From Pseudomonadota bacterium (GTDB lineage: Bacteria; Pseudomonadota; Gammaproteobacteria; Pseudomonadales; Moraxellaceae), in NCBI GenBank assembly GCA_023393635.1, contig JAEWKT010000032.1, positions 186,001 through 250,000 on the forward strand: a stretch of DNA of 64,000 bases, read 5' to 3'. Of the stretch, positions 9,663 through 18,526 are shown piece by piece (within the stretch, counting starts at the first letter, position 1; every line of letters begins with the position of its first letter). Below the pieces are notes generated by a model. The model worked only from the letters and a program-made list of their open reading frames with translations. It ran no database searches and was not told the DNA's origin. Position numbers and translations under genes: made by a program.

Positions 9663-9706
9663 GAATAATACCCTGACTAGCAAATGCTGCTACAGGGTAT
9701 TATTTT
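9663..9706. terminator. Bidirectional terminator between the mgtC-like gene and the 52-aa gene
   Basis: A long stem, AATAATACCCTG / CAGGGTATTATT, has T-rich flanks on both strands and lies between two convergent genes. Confidence 0.85.
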
Positions 9707-9769
9707 GGCGTATTCTTGAACAAGTAAGTTGGTAATCAGAAACTGAACTTATCCGATAAAATAAGTCTC

Positions 9770-9928
9770 TTAATGCTTTTTACCGCCGCCATCTTGCTTA
9801 TTAATGGTAGACCAGGCAATACGTTCTGCATCCTCTTTTGAACGACCTTCTTTGCGTTCGCTTTCTTCAATGTGCTCTGCCTGACGCTTTTGCTTATCAG
9901 TATAAGCTGATTTATCGCCGCGTGACAT
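9770..9928 (-). CDS. Small charged conserved protein (52 aa)
   Basis: A 52-aa protein starts MSRGDKSAYTDKQKRQAEHI and ends GGGKKH. It is very rich in Lys, Glu and Arg, with no membrane segment. The ATG has a strong AAGGAG site seven bases upstream. The pattern (GDKSxYTxKQKRxAEHIExxY/S, AWxTxNKxxGGGKK) matches a widespread family of tiny proteins often annotated as plasmid stabilization proteins on weak grounds; I infer no function from that name. It is monocistronic and converges on the mgtC-like terminator. Confidence 0.82.
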   Translation of the reverse strand: MSRGDKSAYTDKQKRQAEHIEESERKEGRSKEDAERIAWSTINKQDGGGKKH

Positions 9929-10099
9929 AATAATCTCCTTAAATGTGTATATTAAAGATAGCTATTAGTTGTAGCACAGGAGCTTTTAAATACGGCTACT
10001 AAACTGTGAGCGTATGTAGCATGGATGCAAATAGTGTAAGCATTGCTTTAAATTGACTGAAAATAATAAAGCTTAGAATTATCTGGTAAGGGCACAGTG

Positions 10100-10124
10100 A
10101 TTAAAAAAGGAGTCGAAACTCCTG
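10100..10124 (-). terminator. Intrinsic terminator of argF
   Basis: Read on the minus strand, AGGAGT-ttcg-ACTCCT is followed by six Ts, about 75 bp after the argF stop. Confidence 0.75.
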
Positions 10125-10197
10125 ATTAACTGGCACTAATTTTATACTGAGCAAGTAAAGCTTTTTAATAACATCTAAACGCTTCGCTTATAGCATG

Positions 10198-11112
10198 TTA
10201 TTTATTCAATTCAAGCAATAAAAATTCCATCAATGCTTTTTGTGCGTGTAAGCGATTTTCTGCTTCGTCCCACACCACAGCACGGGGGTCATCAAGCATG
10301 TCTTCAGAAATTTCCTCACCGCGGTGCGCAGGCAGACAATGCATAAACAAGGCATCATCACTGGCCAAATCCATTAAGGGCGGCGTAATTTGAAAAGGGG
10401 CAAAGCGACGTTTACGGGTGTTTTGCTCATTTTCTTGTCCCATGCTTGCCCAAACATCGGTAGCTAATAAGTGTGAACCATCGGCAGCTTCTTCAGCACT
10501 TTTCACCAGTTCAACGCAATGGCTGTATTCTTCAAGCAGTTCAGGCTCTGGCTCAAAGCCATAGGGTGTAGCAATTTTAAGTTTAAAGTTAAGCATATGT
10601 GCCGCTTGAATGTACGAGTTACACATGTTGTTACCATCGCCAATCCAGGACACAGTTTTACCTGCAATATCACCACGATGTTCTTTAAAGGTTTGTAAGT
10701 CTGCCAGTAGCTGGCATGGATGGTGTTCATCAGTTAGGCCATTAATCACGGGTACTCTAGAGAACTGGGCAAAGCGTTCAACAGTGCTATGGGCAAAGGT
10801 ACGGATCATGACAATATCCAGCATACTGGAAATGACCCGTGCTGAGTCTTCAATAGGTTCACCACGACCAAGCTGGGTATCACGTGGAGATAAGAAAATA
10901 GCACCGCCACCAAACTGCACCATACCTGCTTCAAAAGACACACGGGTACGGGTACTGGATTTTTCAAAAATCATACCCAGCACTTTGCCTATAAAGGGCT
11001 GGTAAATTGTACCGCTATGCTGTAATGCTTTTAATTCTATAGCGCGATCTATGATTGCTTGTAGTTCGGCTGGGTTAAGGTCAGTTAGGGTTAAAAAATG
11101 CCGCAGGGCCAT
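10198..11112 (-). CDS. argF: Ornithine carbamoyltransferase
   Basis: ArgF makes citrulline from ornithine and carbamoyl phosphate in arginine biosynthesis. The 304-aa protein shows the carbamoyl-phosphate site STRTRVSFE (from residue 53), the HPCQ motif in DEHHPCQLLAD, the ornithine-binding SMGQE segment and HCLPAHRGEE with the catalytic cysteine. These assign it to OTCase rather than aspartate carbamoyltransferase. GGAG precedes the ATG. It stands alone, with a terminator downstream. A weak TTGCAG/TATACT promoter pair can be read in the 170 bp upstream. Confidence 0.97.
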   Translation of the reverse strand: MALRHFLTLTDLNPAELQAIIDRAIELKALQHSGTIYQPFIGKVLGMIFEKSSTRTRVSFEAGMVQFGGGAIFLSPRDTQLGRGEPIEDSARVISSMLDIVMIRTFAHSTVERFAQFSRVPVINGLTDEHHPCQLLADLQTFKEHRGDIAGKTVSWIGDGNNMCNSYIQAAHMLNFKLKIATPYGFEPEPELLEEYSHCVELVKSAEEAADGSHLLATDVWASMGQENEQNTRKRRFAPFQITPPLMDLASDDALFMHCLPAHRGEEISEDMLDDPRAVVWDEAENRLHAQKALMEFLLLELNK

Positions 11113-11245
11113 AATGTCTCCGCAAGGGCTTTAGGCAATAGTTATAAATGCGAAAAGCCAATGTCGTCCGTCGTTTATTTAATGAGTTCTTCTGAGTATA
11201 AGCGATAGAGGGCTAAGCCTGCAAAATATATCCCACACTATCATT

Positions 11246-11261
11246 TGACATTATATTGTCA
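11246..11261. promoter_or_regulatory. Short palindrome upstream of argF
   Basis: TGACA and TGTCA flank a 6-bp AT core between argF and the tolC-type gene. It could be an operator or the weak stem of an RNA hairpin. It does not match the ARG box. Confidence 0.3.
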
Positions 11262-11283
11262 GGCTTGGTCTCACGTAAATTGC

Positions 11284-12567
11284 TTAAAGCTGGTTGAGTT
11301 GCGCCAGAATCTGGTAGGCATTTAAAGCTTGGTCTTCCTGATTTAAGATGAGCTGCGTATTGGCATCAAGCAGCACTTGCTCGGCAGTCAATAAATCATA
11401 AGTGGTGCGGGTGCCAAGCTCAAGTTCACGGCGAATGGTTTGCAAGGCCAGTTGGGCTGCATCACGCGCGGTAATTAAAGCAGGATATTGTTTTTGGCTG
11501 GTTTCTAACAAGGCATAGTTTTCGGTTAAGCGTTGCTGTAGCTGGCGGCGAGTATTGTCGAGTTGCTCCTGGGCAATTGCCACACGAGACTGGGCGCGCA
11601 AAACTTCTGCTTTACGGGTACCACCATCTAAAATGGGGAGGCTGGCTTGTAAACTGACGCCATACGCTCCTAAACGACTAGTCGAAAAATCACTGTCTTT
11701 TTGAGTGTTGGCTCGGCCTGCAAGCTGAACAGTGGGGTAGCTTTCACGATGGCTTAACTCAAGCTGTTGCTGAGCGGCCTTAAGTTGTAATCGTGCGGTT
11801 TCAACCAATGCAGTCTGCTCAATTAAGCTGGTAGCATCAGTAATCTCTGGCACGTTAGGAATACGTTGCAGAGGCTCAAGTTGTTGTGGGACTTGCCCAG
11901 TGAGTTGCACGTAACGTGATTGGTCAATTTGTAAATTGGCTGACGCACGGCTTTGTTTGGCGGTACCCTGTGCCTGACGTGCATTGGCTTGGGCCAAGTC
12001 GGTTTTGGTGACTTCACCTGCTTTTAGGCGCAAGCTTGCATCGCGTGCGGCCTGGTTTAATGCGCGTTGGTTGTCTTGTTCAAGTTGAATTAATGCTAAG
12101 TCGCGGGTAATTGCTGCATGTAGACTAATGGCAGCAAGAGCGGCTTGGCTATCCACATATGCGACATTGGCTTGTGCTGCATCAATGCCAGTTTGCGCGG
12201 CCAAAACAGCCAGTTGCTGGCGACCTGCAGTATATAAAGGATAGCTAAATTGAACGCCCACAGTTTGTGGAAAACGTTTGCCTTCTTCTGGAAATAAAGC
12301 GTTTTTTTCAGTACTAATGTAGCCTGCGCCAAGCTCTGCATTGGCGGTAAGCTTTAATCCATACTGGGCCCGTATCTGTGCTAACTGTGCAATTTGATCT
12401 TCTATTTGCAAGCCCGCCATACGCCGTTCAAACTGATAATTTTTTGCAAGCTCAATGCTCTGGGCTAAAGTTTGAGCATAGGATGCTGAGCTAGCAGCAA
12501 AAATGGCAACACACAGCAACTGTGAGGCAATGCGGCGTGCGGTCACAGCTAAATAAGATTGATTCAT
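11284..12567 (-). CDS. TolC-family outer-membrane efflux protein
   Basis: This outer-membrane channel is of the TolC/OprM type and would form the exit duct for the neighbouring EmrAB pump. The protein has about 427 aa from ATG 12567. It has a signal peptide (RIASQLLCVAIFAASSASYA) and two repeated long coiled-coil halves rich in Ala, Gln and Leu, the usual OEP layout. No lipobox is seen, so it is TolC-like rather than an OprM lipoprotein. I start at MNQSYLAV because the frame upstream lies inside tetR and the signal peptide follows directly. The ATG overlaps the tetR stop by four bases (ATGA), implying translational coupling. Confidence 0.88.
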   Translation of the reverse strand: MNQSYLAVTARRIASQLLCVAIFAASSASYAQTLAQSIELAKNYQFERRMAGLQIEDQIAQLAQIRAQYGLKLTANAELGAGYISTEKNALFPEEGKRFPQTVGVQFSYPLYTAGRQQLAVLAAQTGIDAAQANVAYVDSQAALAAISLHAAITRDLALIQLEQDNQRALNQAARDASLRLKAGEVTKTDLAQANARQAQGTAKQSRASANLQIDQSRYVQLTGQVPQQLEPLQRIPNVPEITDATSLIEQTALVETARLQLKAAQQQLELSHRESYPTVQLAGRANTQKDSDFSTSRLGAYGVSLQASLPILDGGTRKAEVLRAQSRVAIAQEQLDNTRRQLQQRLTENYALLETSQKQYPALITARDAAQLALQTIRRELELGTRTTYDLLTAEQVLLDANTQLILNQEDQALNAYQILAQLNQL

Positions 12568-13217
12568 GATGAAAGACGATGTCCTGCTAAAAAACGTTCT
12601 ACCAGATATTGTATATAATGATCCGCGTCCAGATGGCTTTCCAAAGGCGATAAGCCCACCAGTAAGCGCCACTGAGCGTGACGAAGCATGCCAAAAAATA
12701 GCGTGGCAGATTCGTAGGGAAGCGGGCAGTCAATTTCGCCGTGCTGATGTGCCTGCTCCAGCAAGCCAGCAATAAGCAGTAGTCCACGCTTGGGCCCTGT
12801 ATCGTATGCCAGTTGAGCCAGTTCAGGGTCACGCTGTGACTCTTCCACCACCAGTCGCATAAAGGCAATGTTATTCGGATCGGTAAGCGCGGTATAAACT
12901 GCTCTGGCCATCAATAGCATAATTTCATCCATGCTTTGGCCAGGCTGACGCTCTGGTGGGGGATTTTCCTTAAAAAAATTCTCACTGCGATATTCAAACA
13001 AAGCTGCCAGTAAGCCCTTTTTATTACCAAAATATTGATAAATTGCTGCCTTTGAGCCGCCACACACCTGAACGATGTCATCTAAGCTAACAGCGTTAAA
13101 GCCTCTTTCTAAAAAAAGAATGTTAGCGGCTTGTAGCAAAGAAGCACGACGTTCTATACCGCGCCGTGTCAACGGTACAGCATTAGTAGGTGTGCACATG
13201 TCTTGCTCATGGCTCAT
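12564..13217 (-). CDS. TetR-family repressor, likely regulator of the efflux genes
   Basis: This 217-aa protein has an N-terminal helix-turn-helix (residues ~20-65: RRASLLQAANILFLERGFNAVSLDDIVQVCGGSKAAIYQYFGNKKGLLAALF) followed by an all-helical ligand domain. It is cotranscribed with the tolC-type gene and divergent from emrAB. A perfect 10-bp inverted repeat in the shared promoter region is its probable operator. By analogy with such layouts it should repress both arms until a toxic ligand binds. ATG at 13199 is an alternative start. Confidence 0.88.
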   Translation of the reverse strand: MSHEQDMCTPTNAVPLTRRGIERRASLLQAANILFLERGFNAVSLDDIVQVCGGSKAAIYQYFGNKKGLLAALFEYRSENFFKENPPPERQPGQSMDEIMLLMARAVYTALTDPNNIAFMRLVVEESQRDPELAQLAYDTGPKRGLLLIAGLLEQAHQHGEIDCPLPYESATLFFGMLRHAQWRLLVGLSPLESHLDADHYIQYLVERFLAGHRLSS

Positions 13218-13281
13218 CAGAAAAAATGTTCTGCTCTAGTTGATTAAATGAAAAAAAAGTGCAAACTACTGCTCTATTAAA

Positions 13282-13306
13282 ATTGTACTGTTCGGTACAG
13301 TACAAT
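13282..13306. promoter_or_regulatory. Probable TetR operator between tetR and emrA
   Basis: Perfect arms ATTGTACTGT and ACAGTACAAT are separated by TCGGT. The site lies 35 bp before emrA, in the divergent promoter region. The size and symmetry fit a TetR-dimer operator. It would control emrAB and also tetR-tolC. Confidence 0.75.
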
Positions 13307-13340
13307 ATCATTCACCTCAATGCTGCGCAAGGAGCATCCA

Positions 13341-14468
13341 ATGTCGGATCATACGACAAATGTTCAATCGCCTGATTTAGAACAGCAAACAACCAGCAAC
13401 TCAGCAGGTCAGACCAGCTCAACTGACACACAAGATAGTGTTGTTAATAAAAGGAAGCGTTTGCCTCAACTTATTCTGGCTGTTTTTTTAGTCATTGCAG
13501 TGTTGGGAATCATCTATTATTTCATGGTTTATCGTTATTTTGAATCCACTGAAAATGCCTATTTAAAAGCGGATGTCACCTGGGTAAGCCCACGGGTTTC
13601 TGGTGAGATTACGCAGCTTGATGTCAAAAACAATCAACAGGTTGAAGCAGGCCAGGTGCTGATGAAACTGGACGACCGTGACACAAAAGCACGTTATGAG
13701 CAAGCTACTGCGCTGACTGAGCTAAAACAAGCCGCGCTTGGGGTACAGCGGCAAAATATTGCTGGCCAGCAAGCCATGATTGCCGAGGCAAGGGCAGGTC
13801 TTGATGCGGCCAATGCAGAAATGAGTCGTCTAAAAAAAGATTACGATCGTTATCAGCAATTATTACGTGAAGGGGTGACCACCAGACAACGTCTGGAAAC
13901 TGTACAGTCACAGTATTTAAGTGCGGTTGCGCAGGTAAAGCGTGCCCAGGCGAGTGTCAGCGCAGCGCAAGCTCAGTTGGCAGGAATTGAAGCCAGCCGT
14001 GAGCAATTAATTGCTGATGTGAATAGCGCGAAAGCCAATGTTAATATTATTGGCGTTGATGCCGACTCTGCACAGGTTACTGCCCCTATTTCGGGTACGG
14101 TTGGTAATTTAGGCGTACGCTTAGGGAGTCGAGTCAATTCACAAACTCACTTATTGGCGATTGTGCCACTCGATAAAACCTTTGTAGAAGCCAATTTTAA
14201 AGAAACCCAAATTACCAAGATGCGCGTTGGTCAAACCGTTTCTATTAAACTAGATGCTTATCCAGATGATGAGTTTACGGGTCATATTGATAGTTTCTCA
14301 CCAGCATCTGGTGCAGAGTTTTCCTTGCTACCACCTGAAAACGCCACGGGTAACTTTAATAAAGTAGTGCAACGCTTGCCTGTAAAAATTTTAATAGACC
14401 ATAAAGCAGGTCAGCCTGTGCTGCGACCTGGTTTATCTGCCATTGTTAAAGTAGACCTGCGCACTTAA
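13341..14468 (+). CDS. emrA: Periplasmic adaptor subunit of a multidrug efflux pump
   Basis: EmrA-type membrane fusion protein linking the inner-membrane transporter EmrB to the outer-membrane channel. It has a Gln/Ser/Thr-rich cytoplasmic tail (~40 residues), one membrane helix at about 42-63, then a first lipoyl half (YLKADVTWVSPRVSGEITQL), an Ala/Gln-rich coiled-coil hairpin, and a second half (VTAPISGTVGNLGVRLGSRV). It ends in the usual beta-barrel region. I chose ATG 13341 because AAGGAG lies six bases upstream; the open frame starts at 13320. The emrB gene follows after about 90 bp. Confidence 0.9.
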   Translation: MSDHTTNVQSPDLEQQTTSNSAGQTSSTDTQDSVVNKRKRLPQLILAVFLVIAVLGIIYYFMVYRYFESTENAYLKADVTWVSPRVSGEITQLDVKNNQQVEAGQVLMKLDDRDTKARYEQATALTELKQAALGVQRQNIAGQQAMIAEARAGLDAANAEMSRLKKDYDRYQQLLREGVTTRQRLETVQSQYLSAVAQVKRAQASVSAAQAQLAGIEASREQLIADVNSAKANVNIIGVDADSAQVTAPISGTVGNLGVRLGSRVNSQTHLLAIVPLDKTFVEANFKETQITKMRVGQTVSIKLDAYPDDEFTGHIDSFSPASGAEFSLLPPENATGNFNKVVQRLPVKILIDHKAGQPVLRPGLSAIVKVDLRT

Positions 14469-14561
14469 TTGGCGTCCCTGTTTTGTCATTACAAAGTCAT
14501 TACACAGTGGTTTAAGACTGCTTTAAAGTGACTTTGTTTCTTAGTCAGTTTGGAAGAAACT

Positions 14562-16106
14562 ATGAATATCAGTCCTGCTACTGCCTGGGCCATGTTTGGT
14601 GCCATGGTGTTTGGCAACTTTATGGCCATTCTTGATATTCAAATTGTGGCAAGTTCCATTAATGAAATTCAGGCAGGACTCGGTGCTAGCCAAAGTGAAG
14701 TGGCATGGGTACAAACTATTTATTTGATTGCTGAAGTCATTGCTATTCCGCTATCTGCTTTATTATCTAACTTATTTTCTACCCGAATTTACTTTACCTG
14801 CTGTGCCTTAGGCTTTGCTATTGCTTCTTTAATGTGTGGGTTTGCATGGAATCTGGAGTCCATGCTGGTTTTTCGCGCATTTCAGGGCTTTTTGGGTGGC
14901 GGCATGATCCCCACCACCATGGCTGCACTGTTTGTTTTGTTTCCAAAAGACAAGCAAGCCTTGCCAATGGTCGCTATTGGAATGGTAAGCACGCTTGGGC
15001 CTGCCATTGGCCCGACATTAGGCGGCTGGCTCACCACGCATTTGTCGTGGCACTGGATGTTTTTTATTAATATTCTGCCAGGTTTGCTCATTGCTGCATT
15101 TGTTTATTCTGGCCATGATTTAGATAAGCCAAATTTAAGCCTATTTTCACGTATTGACTGGCTAGGTTTAGCCACCATGGCGTTATTTTTAGGTTGTCTG
15201 CAATATATACTGGATGAAGGGCCACGCAACGACTGGTTTGCTGATCACAGTATTTTTATTGCCTTTGTGATTGGGGTCATTGCTGCTGTCACGTTTTTTT
15301 ATCGCTGTTTTACCAATGCAAATCCGATTATCAATTTACGCATATTTTCTAACCGTAACTTTAGCTTAAGTGCCATGATGACCTTTGTATTGGGTATCGG
15401 CTTGTATGGCATGGTGTACATTGTTCCTGTGTTTTTAGGGCAGGTACGCGGCATGAACAGTAGCCAAATTGGCCATATTATGCTGGTCATGGGCGCAACC
15501 ATGTTTTTATTTGCACCCATTGCTGGTGCCGTGATGTCCAAATTTGATCCGCGCAAGGTGATTTTTATTGGTTTATCCATTGCTGCGTTAGGCATCGCCA
15601 TGAATGCCAATTTAACCATTCACAGTGATTATGAAGAGTTCTTCTGGCCACAGGTGTTGCGTGGTATAGGCATGATGATGGGCTTGATTGTGATGTCACA
15701 ACTGGCCATGTCTACCTTGCCCATTGACCGCATTAAAGATGCTAGCGGTGTTTATAATTTAACGCGTAATATTGGTGGGGCTATTGGGCTTGCTGTCATC
15801 AATACACTAATGGATCGTCAGCATGCAATTCACATGAACACCTTAGAGGCACACCTTACGCCAGATCGTCCAGAAGTAGCCAGCTATTTAGCGCAACTGG
15901 CTGAAAAATATCGGGCCGTATTTGGCGATCAGGCTGAGCAATATGCTATGTCATTATTGCATAAGCAGGTGCAGGCTCAAGCATTGACGCTCACCTTTAA
16001 TGATTTATTGTTAATGTTGGCTATACTGATGTTTGCGGCTGGGTTTTTAGTGGTTTTTATTAAAAAACCTGCCAAAACTTCAAATGAAAAAATGCCTGTG
16101 CATTAA
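14562..16106 (+). CDS. emrB: Multidrug efflux MFS transporter, DHA2 family
   Basis: EmrB-type drug:H+ antiporter of the inner membrane with about 14 hydrophobic helices. Visible family features are motif D1 near helix 1 (GNFMAILDIQIVASSINEIQ), the WVQTIYLIAEVIAIPLSALLS segment, and motif C in helix 5 (GPAIGPTLGGWLT). The start is ATG 14562 with GGAAG seven bases upstream; an in-frame TTG at 14550 is less likely. Together with emrA, tetR and the tolC-type gene it makes a complete tripartite export system. Confidence 0.92.
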   Translation: MNISPATAWAMFGAMVFGNFMAILDIQIVASSINEIQAGLGASQSEVAWVQTIYLIAEVIAIPLSALLSNLFSTRIYFTCCALGFAIASLMCGFAWNLESMLVFRAFQGFLGGGMIPTTMAALFVLFPKDKQALPMVAIGMVSTLGPAIGPTLGGWLTTHLSWHWMFFINILPGLLIAAFVYSGHDLDKPNLSLFSRIDWLGLATMALFLGCLQYILDEGPRNDWFADHSIFIAFVIGVIAAVTFFYRCFTNANPIINLRIFSNRNFSLSAMMTFVLGIGLYGMVYIVPVFLGQVRGMNSSQIGHIMLVMGATMFLFAPIAGAVMSKFDPRKVIFIGLSIAALGIAMNANLTIHSDYEEFFWPQVLRGIGMMMGLIVMSQLAMSTLPIDRIKDASGVYNLTRNIGGAIGLAVINTLMDRQHAIHMNTLEAHLTPDRPEVASYLAQLAEKYRAVFGDQAEQYAMSLLHKQVQAQALTLTFNDLLLMLAILMFAAGFLVVFIKKPAKTSNEKMPVH

Positions 16107-16216
16107 TTGCTGCAAAAAGAATTGGCAGAAAAATTTAGTATATTAGAGTTTTTGTTCAAATTGTCAGTGCAAGCGAAGTTAAAGCTTTATATACTCGGCA
16201 ACCATTAAAGGTTGCA

Positions 16217-17119
16217 ATGTTAATGGATATTTTTATGAGTCAATCAAATTCTGCGGGTCGTCGTTTTCGCGATGCGCTTGCTGTAGAAAAACCATTACAA
16301 ATCCTTGGTACAGTCAATGCCTATGCCGCCATGATGGCAACGCAAGTAGGCTATAAGGCTATTTACCTGTCTGGTGCTGGTGTTGCCAATTATTCTTATG
16401 GTTTGCCTGATTTAGGCATGACTAGCCTTGATGACGTCCTCACTGATGTGCGCCGTATCACCAGTCAAGTGGACACGCCATTACTGGTCGATATCGATAC
16501 AGGCTGGGGCGGGGCGTTTAATATTTCCCGTACCATTAAAGAAATGATTCGTGCTGGTGCCGCTGCTGTGCATATTGAAGATCAGGTTGCACAAAAACGC
16601 TGTGGTCATCGTCCTAACAAGGAAATCGTAACGCAAGCTGAAATGGTTGACCGCATTAAAGCAGCTGCGGATGCTAAAACTGATCCTGATTTTGTGCTGA
16701 TGGCGCGTACTGATGCGTTGCAACAAGAAGGCTTACAAGGCGTAATTGACCGTGCTTGTGCTTGTGTTGAAGCAGGTGCTGATGCCATTTTTGCTGAAGC
16801 CATGACCGACATTACCATGTACCAAAAGGTGGTTGATGCAGTTGGCGTGCCTGTTTTGGCTAACATTACCGAATTTGGTTCTACGCCATATTACACGGTA
16901 GATGAGCTAGGCGAGCAAGGCATTGGCATGGTGTTATATCCGTTATCTGCAACCCGTGCGATGCAAAAAGCAGCCTTGGAAGTAATGCAGGCAATTCGCA
17001 AAGACGGTACTCAAGTAAATGTGCTAGACAGCATGCAAAAGCGCAGTGAACTCTATGAGTTCTTAAACTATCATTCTTTTGAAAATAAACTCGATCAACT
17101 GTTTAAGTCGGAGAAATAA
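16217..17119 (+). CDS. prpB: 2-methylisocitrate lyase
   Basis: PrpB splits 2-methylisocitrate into pyruvate and succinate, the last step of propionyl-CoA oxidation by the 2-methylcitrate cycle. The 300-aa protein has the ICL/PEPM-family catalytic motif KRCGH (in QVAQKRCGHRPNKEIV), DADTGWGG-type metal-binding residues (here DIDTGWGG), and the C-terminal region ELYEFLNYHSFENKLDQLF typical of PrpB. ATG 16217 has AAAGG five bases upstream; a shorter form could begin at 16235 (MSQSN). prpC starts two bases after its stop. The cycle's dehydratase/isomerase genes (acnD-prpF or prpD) are not adjacent. Confidence 0.95.
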   Translation: MLMDIFMSQSNSAGRRFRDALAVEKPLQILGTVNAYAAMMATQVGYKAIYLSGAGVANYSYGLPDLGMTSLDDVLTDVRRITSQVDTPLLVDIDTGWGGAFNISRTIKEMIRAGAAAVHIEDQVAQKRCGHRPNKEIVTQAEMVDRIKAAADAKTDPDFVLMARTDALQQEGLQGVIDRACACVEAGADAIFAEAMTDITMYQKVVDAVGVPVLANITEFGSTPYYTVDELGEQGIGMVLYPLSATRAMQKAALEVMQAIRKDGTQVNVLDSMQKRSELYEFLNYHSFENKLDQLFKSEK

Positions 17120-17121
17120 CA

Positions 17122-18249
17122 ATGGCAGAAGGCAAAGTACTGTCTGGCGCAGGTTTGCGCGGTCAGGTTGCAGGCAAAACTGCACTATCTACTGTAGGCA
17201 AATCGGGTGCAGGCTTAACCTACCGTGGCTATGACGTTAAAGACCTTGCAGAACATTGCGAGTTTGAAGAAGTTGCTTACCTGATTTTCTTTGGTGAACT
17301 GCCCAATACACAACAATTGGCTGATTACAAGGCCAAGCTAAAAGGTCTGCGTAGCCTGCCACAGGCATTAAAAGATGTGCTAGAGCGTATTCCTGCCAAT
17401 TCACACCCCATGGATGTGATGCGTACAGGTTGTTCTATGCTAGGTAACCTGGAAACTGAGCAGTCCTTTGCTGAACAACAGGAAGTGACCGATCGTTTGC
17501 TGGCAGCGTTCCCAGCTATTATTACTTATTGGTATCGCTTTAGCCATGAAGGCGTGCGTATTGATGAGAATACCAGTGATGATTCAATTGGCGCGCATTT
17601 TTTGCATTTGCTCAAAGGTGAAAAGCCAAGTGAGTTACATGCCAAAGTAATGAACGTGTCGCTCATTTTATATGCAGAGCATGAATTTAATGCCTCTACA
17701 TTTACGGCACGTGTTTGTGCTTCAACGTTATCTGACATGCATTCTTGTATTACAGGTGCGATTGGTTCGCTGCGTGGCCCGCTACATGGCGGTGCTAATG
17801 AAGCTGCCATGGACATGATTGAAAAATTTGATAGTCCTGATCAAGCTGAAAGCGAAATGATGGCCATGCTTGCGCGCAAAGACAAAATTATGGGCTTTGG
17901 TCATGCCATTTATAAAGACAATGATCCACGCAACGACATCATTAAACAATGGTCAGAAAAGCTTGCTGCTGATGTGGGCGATACCGTGCTATATCCAGTA
18001 TCTGTGCGCTGTGAAGAAGTCATGTGGCGTGAGAAAAAATTATTCTGTAATGCCGATTTCTTCCATGCCTCTGCCTATCATTTTATGGGTATTCCAACCA
18101 AGCTATTCACACCAATTTTTGTGATGAGCCGCTTAACGGGCTGGGCTGCTCACGTGATGGAGCAACGTGCAGACAATCGGATCATTCGTCCAAGTGCTGA
18201 ATATACAGGCCCTGAATTACGCAGTGTGAAACCAATCGCGCAACGTTAA
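17122..18249 (+). CDS. prpC: 2-methylcitrate synthase
   Basis: PrpC condenses propionyl-CoA with oxaloacetate. The 375-aa protein shows citrate-synthase family marks: GLTYRGYDVKDLAEHCEFEEVAYLI at the N-terminus, the SLRGPLHGGANEAAMDMIEKF segment with an active-site histidine, GFGHAIYKDNDPRNDIIK, and the catalytic Asp near CNADFFHAS. Its short length and the adjacent prpB point to methylcitrate rather than TCA-cycle citrate synthase. GGAG precedes the ATG, and an intrinsic terminator follows, so the operon here is only prpBC. Confidence 0.95.
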   Translation: MAEGKVLSGAGLRGQVAGKTALSTVGKSGAGLTYRGYDVKDLAEHCEFEEVAYLIFFGELPNTQQLADYKAKLKGLRSLPQALKDVLERIPANSHPMDVMRTGCSMLGNLETEQSFAEQQEVTDRLLAAFPAIITYWYRFSHEGVRIDENTSDDSIGAHFLHLLKGEKPSELHAKVMNVSLILYAEHEFNASTFTARVCASTLSDMHSCITGAIGSLRGPLHGGANEAAMDMIEKFDSPDQAESEMMAMLARKDKIMGFGHAIYKDNDPRNDIIKQWSEKLAADVGDTVLYPVSVRCEEVMWREKKLFCNADFFHASAYHFMGIPTKLFTPIFVMSRLTGWAAHVMEQRADNRIIRPSAEYTGPELRSVKPIAQR

Positions 18250-18263
18250 TTTGGTGCCGCATT

Positions 18264-18294
18264 AAAAACAGGTCTTGATGGCCTGTTTTTTTGA
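18264..18294 (+). terminator. Intrinsic terminator of prpBC
   Basis: AAACAGG / CCTGTTT is followed by a run of Ts, about 20 bp after the prpC stop. Confidence 0.85.
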
Positions 18295-18471
18295 GATCAT
18301 TTTAAATTACTAGGTTAATATCCTAGTGTAAAATAGCAAATAATAATTTTACCCTCTGCAATAAATTTCTCTCATAAAGGTTTTATAATTTTTAAGTCCT
18401 TCTTCTTGAAAATAAACAAAGCGCAAGAGAAGGCTATGCAAGATGATAAACCTAAATACTCACTAAACGAT

Positions 18472-18503
18472 TAAAAAAGCTGCCTTTAAGAGCAGCTTTT
18501 TAA
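18472..18503. terminator. Bidirectional terminator after the FMO gene
   Basis: AAAAAAGCTGC / GCAGCTTTTT lies about 24 bp beyond the stop of the minus-strand monooxygenase gene, with A and T runs on either side of the stem. Confidence 0.8.
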
Positions 18504-18526
18504 ACGTAAAACCTGTTTCAATATTT

